Below, piece after piece: positions 1 to 11,842 of a stretch of DNA of 64,000 nucleotides (position 1 is the stretch's first letter; each line of letters starts with the position of its first letter). Made by a program: the position numbers and the translations under genes. Under the pieces are notes generated by a model that saw nothing but the letters and a program-made list of their open reading frames with translations, searched no databases and was not told where the DNA came from. The stretch covers positions 130,827,989 through 130,891,988 of the forward strand of contig CP136068.1 of NCBI GenBank assembly GCA_032622095.1, given 5' to 3'. This DNA comes from Siphonodentalium dalli. Its lineage: Eukaryota; Mollusca; Scaphopoda; Gadilida; Siphonodentaliidae.

Positions 1-140
1 TCATCACCATCATCATCATCATCATCATCGTCACCTTTATCATCATCATCATCACCATCTCCGTTGTCATCGTCGTGAGATCGATCAGCACTTGCATCGT
101 CATCGCCGTCGTCGTATACATCATCATCATCATCCTAATG
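1..140. repeat. CAT/ATC trinucleotide microsatellite
   Basis: Imperfect CAT repeats run from base 1 to about 60. They continue as mixed ATC/GTC triplets to about 136, with another short (ATC)n run at 118-136. The array starts before the window. A short ORF across it is only the product of the repeat and is not called as a gene. Confidence 0.9.
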
Positions 141-160
141 ATCATCAACGACAGCAACAG

Positions 161-208
161 CGACATCAACAACAACAACAACAACAACAACAACAGCAAT
201 AACAACAA
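161..208. repeat. CAA trinucleotide microsatellite
   Basis: A run of about a dozen CAA/AAC units with a few interruptions, directly following the CAT-rich stretch. Translation gives a meaningless poly-Asn tract. Confidence 0.9.
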
Positions 209-261
209 TTTCACGTTGTGGAACCCCCTGATTCAAAATACGGATAAAAGCACATAATCTT

Positions 262-1090
262 CACAAGGGAGCTAAATCCGTCATATCCAGAATATCATTC
301 ATGATTGCTGTATATTTTGTCGGCGCAGACACTCTCTTGGCAAATACGTGTACGTTGTTCGGTAAATTTCTTACATTCAAACAAATAATGAAATTCGTCA
401 CCGACTCTCCCATCATCGCAAATGGTACATATATCATCGCATCCAGTGTGGCAAGACCATGGGCTGGTTTCAATTGGTAATCTATGATTGCTTGTGCGAA
501 ATGGTACACAATGTGGTTCTATTTCTGTGATCCAGTTTATTCAAATATTCTTCAAAGTTAATGTCATGCTTGAATATGCGATATATTTTACTTGATAGGT
601 CTAAGTCGTGTTGCCAACTATCTCTGTATTTGCTAATCAGACTACATTTCACATACTCTAAGATTGTTTCGGGAAACGACAGGTGATCAGTTTGTAGAAG
701 GTGTCCCTGACCACAATTTATCAGAATAAGTCCGATCTTTCTTATCCACAAAAAGCTAGGCAGAGAATTTTTATGAAATGTTTTATAGCTAAGTTGTATA
801 GGTTTTTACAGTATCTACTTCCATCCATGTTCATTATTTTAGCCGAATACTTCACCATTCTGAAATGAATTGTTACGTCACTCGGTGATCTTCCGCTTTC
901 GCCATAGATAATGAAGTTGTGTGTTGACGGTTTAATGTTTCAAAATATGTTAATGAATTTTTTAAGTATATCGTTATTACCGAAGCCCCAAATTTCACAT
1001 CCGTATGTGAGAATCGGTAATACTTGTAGATCAAATAACTCGAACTGGGTGTTCTCACGACTTACCACGAAACCACGACTACATTCTGTC
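262..1090 (-). pseudogene. Decayed LINE reverse-transcriptase ORF, C-terminal part
   Basis: Read on the minus strand in shifting frames, this stretch gives the C-terminal landmarks of a non-LTR retrotransposon ORF2. Near 1050-960 is a peptide LPILTYGCEIWGF, matching the post-RT block LPVLTYGCEVWGF. Near 910-850 is IYGESGRSPS, matching the IYGELGR block. Near 750-500 is a Leu/Lys-rich linker, and at about 480-330 comes a terminal Cys/His motif CTICDDGRVGDEFHYLFEC (C-x2-C-x8-H-x4-C). Frameshifts and stops separate the pieces, so it is dead. The order on the minus strand is right for one element truncated at its 5' end. The clade (CR1/L2/Jockey-like) is inferred from the C-terminal motif style. 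Known: these blocks follow the RT domain in LINEs. Seen: the motifs themselves. Confidence 0.8.
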
Positions 1091-1295
1091 TAAGAGGTCT
1101 ATTGATTTGAGGAAACAAACAATTCATATATATTGATAAATCTCATGTATTAAATGTTACCACTTGCGAATAGTAGTAAACAAGGTTGTTGACAATTTTG
1201 TCTCGTGACATTCTGGCCAAGAGGTTTGTCGCGTAGATTATATATGTGTGAGGATCTGTTTCAAGTGGAAGCTTCATGAACATATGTGTGCACTA

Positions 1296-2505
1296 AGGGC
1301 GCGTACACATGAAGCTGCAAGAAAATATCTGCAAGAAAATATCAGGTAAAATTGCACATTGATATTTTCTTGCTGCCAAGATTACGCCCGTGAGAACGCG
1401 GCGGTTTAGACGGCGTTGATTGAGCTCAATCAGAACAGTAATAGTCATGCTGGTTCAAGTGAATTGCGTCCGGTAAATAACCTATAGTCCATTTTGGCAA
1501 TTCATAGCTTTGTGAAATTTCCAACTGTTGACATGTATTTATTGTATTACCCAAGTCGGGTGGGATTAGACACCCAACAACCTGTAGCAACGTTGCTGAT
1601 CTCATGCATAAAGACCTTCTGCATAATGAGAAAGTGGTCACGTTATTTGGAAATTTTGAAATGTTATAATTTCATAGTGCATGTATATGTGGGGTGACAA
1701 ATGTTATTATGGTTTTGTGGCAAATCGGATGACCCCACCCCCATTGAAACCCCATATGAAGTTTTCAGGATATTGTTGCTTGGTGCATGGGGCTATGGTG
1801 CACATTACGTTACCGAACTTACATGGGTGCATGTGGGGACATGGGGACAACTTGGAAACAATATTAGTTGGAAATTTCACGCCAACAATGGTTTGAAATT
1901 GTTCTTGTGGTCTGATTTTTCAACCATTAATGTGTGTGGAATTAGTGGTTTTAGACCAACATTTGCATTTTTCTTACTTTGGTCAAATTATTGGTTAGGA
2001 ATTTCTTCTAGGCCCCTCCCTCCCCGGTGCCCAGTAAAAATTCAAGGTATGTGAGGTACCATTTGGGAAATTCAAAGACGATGGCAGGTGTGCAAAATCA
2101 ATTATGTGATCTTGTGTCTTAGGCCCGATTCAAGAGGGGTGCAGTTGGAAATCCTCCGTCAGCTGAAACCCTCAAAAAGATACATGTCCCCACACATATC
2201 CATATAATAGCTCAGCAATTATGTAAAACAATCCAAAATGGAATTACGAAGTCAATTGTTGAAACAGGCGATAATATTGATGGATCATAACTCGAGTGCG
2301 TGAACGGTTACCAGCGTGTCCCTTATAGAGATTAGTAAACGGATACCGATGGCCACCAATCAAGGTGAACACATATCACTAACTGGCGATAAAAAATCAG
2401 CGCGCTGCCTTCGTCGGATATTTTCCGGTATTATTTATTTGATTGGTCAAGTAAGTCACATGGGGCATACCTGATATTTTCTTGCCTACCATGTGTACGC
2501 GCCCT
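1296..2505. mobile_element. Non-autonomous DNA transposon with AGGGCGCGTACACATG ends
   Basis: Terminal inverted repeats: the left end reads AGGGCGCGTACACATG, a short variable stretch, then GCAAGAAAATATC (1296-1340). The right end is its reverse complement at 2471-2505. The spacing is about 1.2 kb. The GGGCG-type end resembles hAT elements. The outer octamers (TGTGCACT left, AATGTACT right) agree at only five of eight positions, so an 8-bp target duplication is possible but decayed. A second, inner hairpin of the AAGAAAATATC motif lies at 1320-1372. No transposase is readable inside. The interior at 1730-2040 belongs to another dispersed family described separately. Confidence 0.65.
1730..2040 (+). 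repeat. Dispersed repeat, GGAAATTTCC family, copy 1
   Basis: Contains TTGGAAATTTCACGCCAACA followed by a TTTTAGACCAACATTTGCAT block. The same order recurs at 43510-43790, and in reverse orientation within 10690-10960. The ORFs across it are low-complexity by-products and show no protein signature. Confidence 0.6.
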
Positions 2506-2534
2506 AAATGTACTCCCGATTGAATTTTGTGAAG

Positions 2535-2585
2535 AAATATAGCGACTATGCTAGCGACTATGCTAGCGACTATGCTAGTGATGTT
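2535..2585. repeat. 12-bp short tandem repeat
   Basis: The unit CTATGCTAGCGA is repeated about three and a half times, the last copy diverging to CTATGCTAGTGA. It lies just outside the right end of the 1296-2505 element. Confidence 0.75.
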
Positions 2586-3039
2586 GCGTGATGTCTCAGG
2601 CATCGAAAAATAGTTATGTGCGTGGCGATTGGTTTTATGTAAGACGTCAAGATGACCGCCATCCCAAATTTCAGAGTAGGCATTGAGTCAGTTTGATTAA
2701 TAGCTATTAGTGAATTTCTTATAAAAAATTTAACATCTCTCCACTTTTGTCATAATAATACACTATACTTCCCCTTGACAAAAAGGGTCCATTGGCAGAC
2801 CGTTATTCACTCATTGAATCGGGGCGGGGTCTCATGGCACGTCATGAGAACACCGTAATGCGCTTACAACGGCTTTATAAGGGGATCTTCGTTCGGATCG
2901 GTTGACCACCTTGGAATTTCCAACTGCAGTCCCCACCCTCTTTGAAGCAGACCAAACTTTATAAGACTGAGATAATTATTCCATTTCCACAATTCTACAA
3001 CTGCATTGTATCTCAATGTTGCTAGCTGTTCGAAATTTC

Positions 3040-3120
3040 AAACAAGACACCCCCTTTGATTGGAAATTTCCAACAAGACATACCCTTTGGTTGGAAATTT
3101 CCAGCAAGACATACCCTTTT
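3040..3120 (+). repeat. Tandem palindromic repeat, GTTGGAAATTTCCAAC units
   Basis: Three neighbouring units, each with a near-palindromic TTGGAAATTTCCAAC core followed by AAGACAYACCCTTT, spaced 30-35 bp apart. The core reappears at 3664, 10413, 10707, 10888 and 43735. Confidence 0.7.
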
Positions 3121-3123
3121 GCA

Positions 3124-3657
3124 GGGTCGCGCTGCCACTTGCCAAATTTGCCAATGGAAAATATAATTAACATTTTGCAAAAAAATATTTTCATTTGGCA
3201 AAAGGTTTGGCGATTCACTTTTTAAATTCTCAAGAAAGAAAACAATTGGTCACTCGTCACATTAATTTCAGGAAAGAATTGCAATTAGTGGTGTTCGATA
3301 AGGTTAGAAAATGTTAACACCTTTATCAAGATGCAGGTAATCTGATAGCATTAGTATCGATGAGATTACTATATTATTTAATGTTGTGGTATTTACATAT
3401 AGAACATTTTCTCTTCTAGTGAAGCAACCCTTCAACAATCGTATTGTTCGGTAATTGGTTTGTTGTTCTATGATAAACCACAGTTGTGAGGCGAGAATTA
3501 TTAATAATTAACTGTTATTTCTATCGATAAGAAAAGTTTTTCAAACAGCGCATGTCGAAAGTTTTGCAGAAACTGATAGCATTTGGCAATTTCTAAAAGA
3601 ATATTTTCATTTGGCAAAATATTTGGCAAAAGTAAATTTCGGTCCAGCGCGAACCGT
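3124..3657. mobile_element. TIR element, GGTTCGCGCTG family, short copy
   Basis: Left end GGGTCGCGCTGCCACTTGCC (about 3124), right end CCAGCGCGAACC (ends about 3657). Both arms then carry repeated TTTGGCAAA/TTTGCCAAA words. Flanks share CCCTTTTG (left 3113-3120, right about 3659-3668), a possible target duplication, though the surrounding repeat also contains similar text. The interior at 3419-3485 matches the reverse complement of 13445-13510 in the larger family member at 13255-14637. Confidence 0.65.
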
Positions 3658-3699
3658 GCCCTTTTGTTGGAAATTTTCCAACTCATTACCATTTCAGTC

Positions 3700-6040
3700 T
3701 AAACACAATGACCGAAAGTAGGACAATGTTTACCTTTGGTATAAACATGACATACTAAATGCTTATCTAAATATCAATCTATGGCAGAATGCATATCTTG
3801 GGTCACGAGTCGGGTATTTTTTATAGGAAATCACGGGTGTGCAATATATAGTACAATGTGCAATAGATAGGTATTTATGAAGAATTTCATGACATTTTTC
3901 CTGGCATTTTACTAAGTCGTGTGAACGTATGGCCTAAGCTAAATGTTCTATGATACCTGGGGCTAATAGGAGTTGTAATCAAGAAAATCCCATGTAAGTT
4001 CATAGTCTAGAAAGGTCCATAACTCTGTTAAAATGAACCCATAATTGAACTAGTCTGGAAACGAAAATTTAGCCCAAAATTGAACAAAGTGTCGTAACTC
4101 TGGTATATAAGTGAACGCCCTATATAAGTGGGTGGTCAAATTCCATACTGCTAATTGGTAATTATAATGCATCGATGCAGTGGACAAATATTCAGTAAGT
4201 CATCAGAAGCCGATAGGTGCACATACAATACTAGTATAAGGTGTATGCATCCAATTTTACAAATACATGTCCCCTGCATATCCAGTGAGATATCATTTTT
4301 CCCTGCAAGCTATTACATGAACCGAACATGTGTTTTAGCTGTTTGGCTGTTAACATTTCAGGACAGTGAACTTAAGCTTGACATTCGACTCACTGTTGAC
4401 ATTTTGTAGGCATATCCATGACATATCTGTTGTTAAGATCCAATTCAACTAGAGTTGACATGTTTTGAAAATAAATCACAGGGAAAATATTTATCAGGCT
4501 GCAATTGGAAACAAATATTTTATAAATTGCTGATATCTGCAATCCGATTTCGTTGTGCAGGATACCCACAATTCCATAATTCCCTTATTAGTCTGTCAAG
4601 TGTCAACCAGCCCATTATCTAACATATTCCATACCACTTGTGTTAGTCTACTGGAGCAACTTCTATTATACTAAACTAGTTGAAACAGCCGCCCTTCGGG
4701 AGCCTATATTCAGCGTTGGGTGGACATCTGGCCCCTTTGTGTGACTTCACGCACATTTTGATCTTAGACATAGTCTTTATTCAGCGGCTGCCCATTTGTG
4801 CGCTTCAAGCACATTTGATCGCTTAAACATTTTGATTTAAAATAAAAAAAAACAGTTTTGTTTTTAAAGTATTTCTTTTTAGACTGAACTTGCTCAATAT
4901 AATAAAACCAATTATTTTTTATTTTTTTATTATTTTTTTAATATTCAGGTCATAATGAATATTAAAATGAGGACCTCGATTCTAACACTGAGCGGTGATT
5001 GGCTGTTTCTACTATGTCAATTATGGAAAGGTCAGGTCACAATGAATATTAAAATTAGGAACTGTGTGACTTGACAAATTTTAAAGTTGGAATTATCGAC
5101 AGATTTCTCCTCTATAGAAAATGTTTACTGACAATCTGTTGATTTGTATGAGTAAATAAATTATTAGCCGACAAGAAATCACTAAGTTCCAGATATTTAG
5201 TTGATCATTTGACCGATTTTTAATGATAGTAAACTGTATGGGTGGTGAATTTAGAGATACATGTCGGCCATTGCTTCTTGAGCCGGATCAATCCTAAAAA
5301 ATACGCTCGAGAGAGACAATATTCCGTGGTTAAAATTTTATCAAATGCAAAGTGTATGAACGTTTCTGGTGGGAGTTTGTTGTATTTATTGAAAGATGAA
5401 TTCTTTGCCGATCCATCCGTGTATATATCGTTATCATTACTGGGGTGAATGGGCTAAATTTGTACGACTCCCGAGCGATGGTGAAACGTTGAATTTCTAC
5501 AGTGCCCCCTGTCTATATAATGTTCCATTAACGCGAAGAAGGCGCGTATATAGAGGCGGCGTATATGGGCAGTGCAAAAGGGTGGCGGACAGCGGAGCGC
5601 GTTACAGGCCCCTGTGTCTAGGCTTGATGTCTTAGTTACATCAGGACAAGTTTATTTATCAAGTGCAGTTTTACATTTCTCGAAGCTTCTTTCCAGAGGG
5701 TGTCCAGAACGAAGTGATTGACCTCATCGTCCCAACATCCATAGCATAATGTCATCTCCACTAAACCACACAGGAGGTCCTACAATATGGTGTTTTTGCA
5801 GTTACACTATATTTATACTGTTATAAAATGTCAAATAGGGACACAAAAGGTATTTAGTAAAAATTGGCATGAGGTTGTACAAAAATACGTTTTTTGCCCC
5901 TCCTACAACCTACCCACACCGGTATAACTTCCCGCAATTTACCCCCCCCCCCCCCACACACATCCTGTGAGTTCCACTCAACCGGCCATCCAAATACCAT
6001 CCAAATACCAAATAGTCTGTGAGAAATTGTAAATACGTCA
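3700..6040. other. Intergenic, no gene seen
   Basis: No coding signature on either strand. Small features only: a diverged direct repeat containing CATAATGAATATTAAAAT (about 4952) and CACAATGAATATTAAAAT (about 5038), AT-rich runs near 4840-4940, and a poly-C tract at about 5941-5956. Confidence 0.5.
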
Positions 6041-6064
6041 TCATATGTTCATATTGCACTTATC

Positions 6065-6200
6065 ATTCAGGGGCAACAGGAAGACGGCCAGTTAGGTCAT
6101 GCTGCTCCTGTGCAATAATATACTTTTGTTTACTATTTTGTTAATGTATTGTATATTAATATTATTGTGCAAATAAAGATCTATCTATCTATGTATCTCA
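6065..6200 (+). mobile_element. LINE/SINE 3' tail remnant
   Basis: A GC-richer stretch (GGGGCAACAGGAAGACGGCC) is followed by an AT-rich stretch, then GTGCAAATAAAGATCTATCT and a short CTAT repeat. AATAAA plus a terminal microsatellite is how many CR1/L2-like retroposons end. No coding part remains upstream. Confidence 0.5.
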
Positions 6201-6959
6201 ATTGCGAATTTAATGCGTGATCCGATTCACACCTAATATATGAAAAACTTGTAAAAGATTAAAATGAAACGCTTACGAATAATTGTAAGTCTAAAAAAAT
6301 GTCTTAAAACGCCATTCAAATGCAATCAAATTAGTGTTGTAATATTTTGTCTATCTCATATATTTAACCCATTAGGGACAGCAGAAATAGTAAACAAATA
6401 TGTTTTAAAAAGGTTTTTGTCAGAAAAATATAGTTGTAAACTCATAATTACGGAAATAACACATTAATTTTGATGTTCAAATTCAATATAGTTCATATAG
6501 CCATTACAGTGAGGCTTCTATATTGTGGTTTTGTTGGGTTATGTGAACTACAAGATAGAAAATTTGAAAATTTAATGTTTTGGCTCCAGAATTTCTTGAA
6601 ACATATTCAAGGCTGACTTTAGTTCACTTGCCACATGCCATAGTATCACTGGAAACTCATTCCCGACTGTGAGGGAAATATTCAGCTGTCCTGACAGGGT
6701 GCGTTTGGGAATTATTTGATCAACTTTGTGAAAAAGCCCGCACTGTTCTTTAATGTTTCATCCATTATTAATCCCTACTCAACATACATGTGACAGGACA
6801 GAAACACAAATATGAATGTTTTCAAAATCATTAGATATTGCTACTGCAGCGCAAATAAGGAATACGTTTGAAAAAGGCCTCGCGTTCCTGCGTATGCATA
6901 CCACATACAGGTGACCTATAAACACATGCATAATTATCAATAAACAATCTAAATGCAGT

Positions 6960-7185
6960 TTTTGCACAAATTATACTCACGATACGAGAACACAGTTGAA
7001 AGTAGTGTTTCCCTCCTACAAGCAACGCTGGGTATAATATAGATTGGTTCACTGCCACAAACACATATTATATGGTCGCTCTATCAGATTCATCGTTGCT
7101 TTCGCGAACCAGTCTAATATGGGGGAATCACCTGGTTTATTGGTTGGGGCATCAATAATAAAGCTACCAGTTTCGGTTTCGATTA
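6960..7185 (-). repeat. Dispersed repeat with short conserved ORF, copy 1
   Basis: On the minus strand this stretch aligns, with small indels, to 49562-49800 on the plus strand. Both encode ETETGS, then NKPGDSPILDWFA, and both keep a consensus-like splice donor CGTGAGTA about 120 bp later. This copy has a one-base loss just after DWF that shifts the frame. Family unknown; it may be an exon of a duplicated gene or of a transposon. Confidence 0.6.
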
Positions 7186-7400
7186 CACACGTAAGTGGTT
7201 ACATTGCATTCGGACTCCTCGGTACTTTATGTCGATTCGACGGGCGTGACGATTGGTCACAGTGAAGTAATTTCCCATATGCCTCAGTGTTAACATATAA
7301 TGGCATGCCGCCCTGAGTTTACACGAATTGTGGTAAATGAGCAAACTCCACGCAGGGCCCTCTACGTTATCACTGCGATATAGCACTGCCACAAGGATGG
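7186..7400 (-). repeat. Short module, copy 1 of 3
   Basis: Related to 7660-7885 and 9010-9140, all best read on the minus strand. Shared peptide pieces are LIYHNSC, LRAAC, MLTL and MGN, followed here by RRIDIKYRGVRMQCNH. No known domain is recognised, and the reading frames are not conserved in all three copies, so this is treated as a dispersed repeat. Confidence 0.55.
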
Positions 7401-7659
7401 TACTTTGCGGACCGATACATCTATTTTTACATATCGTCGGAACTATATTTAGTCACCTATTATCTTATTTTGACCACCGAAGTTTGTAATAATGGTAATT
7501 ATTTCGGTATTGATAAGAACAATATGAACTGAGCCAGACATAGACAATTTTAATCCTAAAACATAAGAACTAAGAACACGTAAGAAATCCTTACCAAGTG
7601 TCCTTATGGCAGTGATATCTCAGCGGAGCGATGGGAGATAACTCTGCCTGGAGTTTGAT

Positions 7660-7885
7660 TAGTGGTTACAGTGCATTCGGAATCCTCGGTACTTTTCGTC
7701 AATTCGACGCCGGTGACGTTTGGTTACAATGATGTAAGTATTTCCCATAGGCATCAATGTTAACATATCAGGACATGCAGCCCTGAGTGTACACGAATTG
7801 TGATAAATGAGTACATGATCACCAGGATTGGCATCTTCGCACAGTTTATTGTCGGGCATGGGATGTACTTTTAAATTTAGCATTT
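7660..7885 (-). repeat. Short module, copy 2 of 3
   Basis: The most open copy, with a 74-codon minus-strand frame containing LIYHNSC, LRAAC and RRIDEKYRGFRMHCNH. It lies about 480 bp from copy 1 in the same orientation, suggesting local duplication. Confidence 0.55.
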
Positions 7886-8099
7886 ATAATCTGGAGTCAG
7901 AAATGCATGAAAACAATATTGACATTTTTTACCTCACGCCAAACAAATTAAAACTGGGAACCACGTGATTTACAATGTGTCAATGTTTTGTTTGGCGTCT
8001 GAAATTCAAGAGGAGAGATTGTATGTATTTTAAATGCTTAAATATCAAAACTACTATTTAACCAACTAGCGCCCAGATTTTTTTTAATTCTCACCTGTA

Positions 8100-8185
8100 T
8101 CTTGACCCAAAATCCGTCGGAGGGCGCTGCCAATCGAATTATTTCAATGTAACCTAATGTGACAACAGTGTTATTGGCATGCCTT
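8100..8185. repeat. GGCGCTGCCAATC repeat, copy 1
   Basis: GGGCGCTGCCAATCGAATTA, followed by TTCAATGTAACCTAATGTG, resembles 9150-9200 (GGCGCTGCCAATCAAATTAC with TTCACTGTAACC). It probably belongs to the same composite repeat as the modules on either side. Confidence 0.45.
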
Positions 8186-9009
8186 CTGAAAACGACACAA
8201 GTCGGTCCCTGGAATAATCGTAGTTCGAAAAAAGTACACAATTTCTATCCATGACTTTGTTTTCACCGTATTAACCCTTTCATGACCCCATCCCTGTTTA
8301 CAGTCGCAACAATAACATCTTAACATGAACACGAATCATCGCCATGTGAGGTCCATGTCGATAAAGGAAACGATAGCAGCATATATGCCCATTACTGTCG
8401 TTATAGCTGTCCGATTTCTCTCTGAGAAAATATGGACGATGGTTCGCTTGATAAACATGGCCGCGCTGGTGCTTGAATTGGGCGCACTTGACCATTCTTA
8501 GTTCTATTCAACAAGTGTTTGGCATAAAACTGAAATTTTAAGTGCAGCAGAATGATATTATGCCTACACGTATGTGCACGGAAAGGGCCACATCACTCAA
8601 GCATACCGCACTGTTTGCCAATAAAACAGATCAATTGGCCGCCATTTAAGCCTGCACTGGTTGTGTTTTACATCAAATTGTAGAGACTAGCCACGGGTAA
8701 CGATGTAGTTCCCTCATATGGCTCGCCAAAAAGCCTCTATTCCAGTTTTGTATTGAACAGCGATGTAGAGCGCATGAACGGATACCATGGTATTCATTAA
8801 AGGTACATATATGGACTCGAAAATGACAAAAACGGAGGTGAAAATTGGAAGCAAAAATTGCAACAGAAGGGTTAGTATTGGCTTCTCATTGATGACCGCC
8901 GACTCAAATAATATAAGATACCACAAGTTCCCGAATAGTTTGTTTGTCAGTATTGATACGAAATCGGTCGCTAGGCCCAACTGTCAAAAATGGCCATGTA
9001 TGTGCTTTA

Positions 9010-9200
9010 GGTTACAGGGAAGTAATTATTTCCCATAGGCCTCAGTGTTAACAAATAATGTCATGCAGCCCAGAGTGTCCACGAATTGTGATAAATGAGT
9101 ATATGATTACCAGGATTGGCATCTGCGCAAAGTTTCAGCATTTGGCGCTGCCAATCAAATTACTTCACTGTAACCAATAGCACTGTTGTAACCTAGTGTG
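9010..9200 (-). repeat. Short module, copy 3 of 3, plus GGCGCTGCCAATC repeat
   Basis: The minus strand reads ILIYHNSW, LWAA, LLTL and MGN with a stop inside, so the frame seen in copy 2 is broken. It is joined to the second GGCGCTGCCAATC copy. Confidence 0.5.
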
Positions 9201-9950
9201 GATTAGAATGACCCAGACCATACATCGCTGTCATCATTATTTCAAAGTATTGGCATGCAATTGTAGAACAGTTAAATATAATTTAAATCGCTTAGCTAGA
9301 AAACACATGCTGGGTAAATAGTTTATACGTATCATAACTTTAGTTTGGCACGTCCGATTTTGAAAAAGATTCACATGCTTTCTCACCAGGCGCACGCTAT
9401 ATACACATACAAATAAACTACATATAATCAACTACATAGCCGTGACCTATATACACATTTTCACAATCAATACATTAAATCTCCTATATATATTGTATTT
9501 GCCCTATATTGTGATCTTCAGGGCGGTACCATTTCTGACTATGATTTTCTTGTTAAAGTTTGTTCTCGACAATTGCAGCATTATGCTACTGGGGTTGGTG
9601 TTCAGGTGTGGCAAGAAATAGGATGCTCTTAATTTTAATACATTAAGACACAGTATGACTATATTCTGTATCGAGTGGGCACTAGGCAGGTAAATAGTTA
9701 TATTATGACAAACTGAAAGTTAATAATGATGAATGTCTATTAAAAATAATTTACGTTCATATTCCCAAACCACGTTCAAAGTAAGTTGAATCATTTAAGG
9801 CTGCAGGTCCTCTGAACAATATTGTTGTCTATGTAAATATACGTCAGTGATACTCATATAAAACCTCCCAGTCAAACAAAATTAGAGGCGATTAAAAGTA
9901 CTCCAGATTTTCGGAGATTTCAAGGAAAACAAACCGATACGATGGTATGC

Positions 9951-11842
9951 GGCTCATACGGACCTTGGCTTTTACGGACCACCGGTTGTTAAAGTTTTCT
10001 TGATGTCCTTATAAATGACCGGTATATCTTTAACGTCTGAATGAAATCTCGCTATGGAAAAAAAGGAAGCAGACATTCCAGTTTAAATTTTGTAATTGCC
10101 TAGATATTGTGTTTTGCATAATTCCATTTGCACCCCTTGCATCTATGTGCTCAGGCCTAATATCCTATATATTCATAAACCATCGTTCTATATACCCGGT
10201 ATGAGAACATTAAGATATTTTAATCTTAAAATTGCATAAATCCTAACATCTATTGATCTAACTCCAGACAAATGTACACGGCTACGGGCAAGAGACCAAG
10301 ACACACCGGGATGACCATGGTTGTTCGGCCCGGTGTGAGAACATTTTGAAAACTATACAAGAAAATCGCAAATCCTAGCACGTAGACTGGCCTCAACTGA
10401 AGCTTTCCTAGTGTTGGAAAATTCAAACCTTATACTCCACCTCAGGTTGGATAATTCTCCAATTGATGACCATTTCAGTCCACAAGTTTGACCAAATGTA
10501 GTAAAATATTGTTAAACTTATTAGCATTTTTGTATTAGCCACGGGGGAGAGACAATGACACACCGGGCCGACCATGGTTGACATATTGTTTTGTTAAACT
10601 AATTAGCAGTTTTGTATTGGCCACGGGCAATATTGTTTTCTTAATTTAACCATCAGTTTTTGACTGGCCACGGGGGAGGGACCAGGACACAAGCTTTACA
10701 AGTGTTGGAAATTTCCAACCTGTCACCCCCCTAAGGTTGAAAAATTTCCAACTGATGACCATTTCAGTCCAAAATTTCCACCAAAAATAGGAAAATATGC
10801 AAATATTGGTCCAAAACAATTAATTCCCCCAATAAATTGTTTGAAAATCAAACTACAATAACATTTTCAACCTATTGTTTGTGTGAAATTTCCAACTAAT
10901 GTTTTGGCAGGTATGAAATTTCCAACTGTTGAAAGTTTTGACCAAAGTTGGGGGGGGGGGGTAGACACCTTTCAATTGGTTTTCTCGCTGACACTGAAAT
11001 CCGACACCTACAACCAAAACTTATATAAATCCGTTGCAGGCGTCACGGAATAGTAACAGTTGAATTATTAACGTTGTTTGATAACTGTTCCATTCCCTAA
11101 CAACATTTTTCCCCAAATTTACCACGGATAGTGAGTCACAATGACTCAAGTGACATGCGCATAACTCATTGTGCTTTAGGCCTGTAATTGAAACGACACA
11201 GTATATAATGACACAACCTGTTTCATCTTGTATCTATATATTTTCGATGTTTGTCGGTCTGCGTGTCCGCTGAGAACATTTATGGGGCCATATATAGAAC
11301 ACGAAACCAGCAAACGTGTATCTATCTGGGTCACTGGTGGGGATTGTAGTCGAGATTCTTCACCAAAATTAATAGAATAAATAGTTTACGTCAATTATAC
11401 CACAAAGCGCGTATGCACACGTCTGTGACACGACGAATTTAAGTTCATATATAAATTGCATCCATTTATCGGATATAATAGGTCAGACATGCACAAAGAG
11501 ATGGTCTCGACATGCGGTCTCATTCAGGGGACACCTCTTGAAAAAAGCTATGGATGCTTCAGAACTCAAGCGATGTATGTGTCATTATCTAAAATTGTAT
11601 GGTAACTGCACTGATTTCAACAAAAGAAGAACATAAAGTTAATCATTGAGCAACAATTTAAGTTCAGGCAGGCGTATAAAAGCTGAATACAGTGTCCGAA
11701 TACAGTGTGTAAAGATTATGCGATATTACGCAAAAATAAACTGAACACCGTGGAAAACCTATATTAAGCCTCAAATATATGGAAAACATAAGTATGCCAG
11801 TAATATCCCGGCGTCCGTACAAGCCATGGTCCGTATAAGCTG
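9951..11842. mobile_element. TIR element with TACGGACC-rich ends
   Basis: The left end (9951-9984) holds CATACGGACCTTGGC and TTTTACGGACCACCGG. The right end (11807-11842 and beyond) is its inverted counterpart: CCGGCGTCCGTACAAGCCAT, GGTCCGTATAAGC and GGTCCGTAACAGCC. The ends are therefore built of two or three short tandem subunits, GGTCCGTAYAAGC. The interior repeats a block GGCCACGGG...GACACACCGGG...GACCATGGTTG three times (about 10275, 10538, 10665) and contains the GGAAATTTCC family at 10690-10960. No transposase was found. Confidence 0.55.
10690..10960 (-). repeat. Dispersed repeat, GGAAATTTCC family, copy 2
   Basis: Carries TTGGAAATTTCCAACCTG (10707), AGGTTGAAAAATTTCCAACT, TTTCCAACTAATGTTTTGGC and a poly-G run at 10947-10957. 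It is the inverted counterpart of 1730-2040 and 43510-43790. Confidence 0.55.

Noticed and set aside
1681-2054. Overlapping ORFs of 71 and 117 codons
   Set aside because: They lie in a dispersed repeat that recurs at 10.7 and 43.5 kb without conserving the frame.
8271-8300. Another piggyBac-like MITE starting TTAACCCTTTCATGAC
   Set aside because: No matching inverted end was found nearby; it may be a truncated copy or chance.
8714-8980. Minus-strand ORF of 88 codons, hydrophobic, possibly a membrane protein
   Set aside because: No recognisable family, no splice context, and the plus strand is equally open over the same bases.
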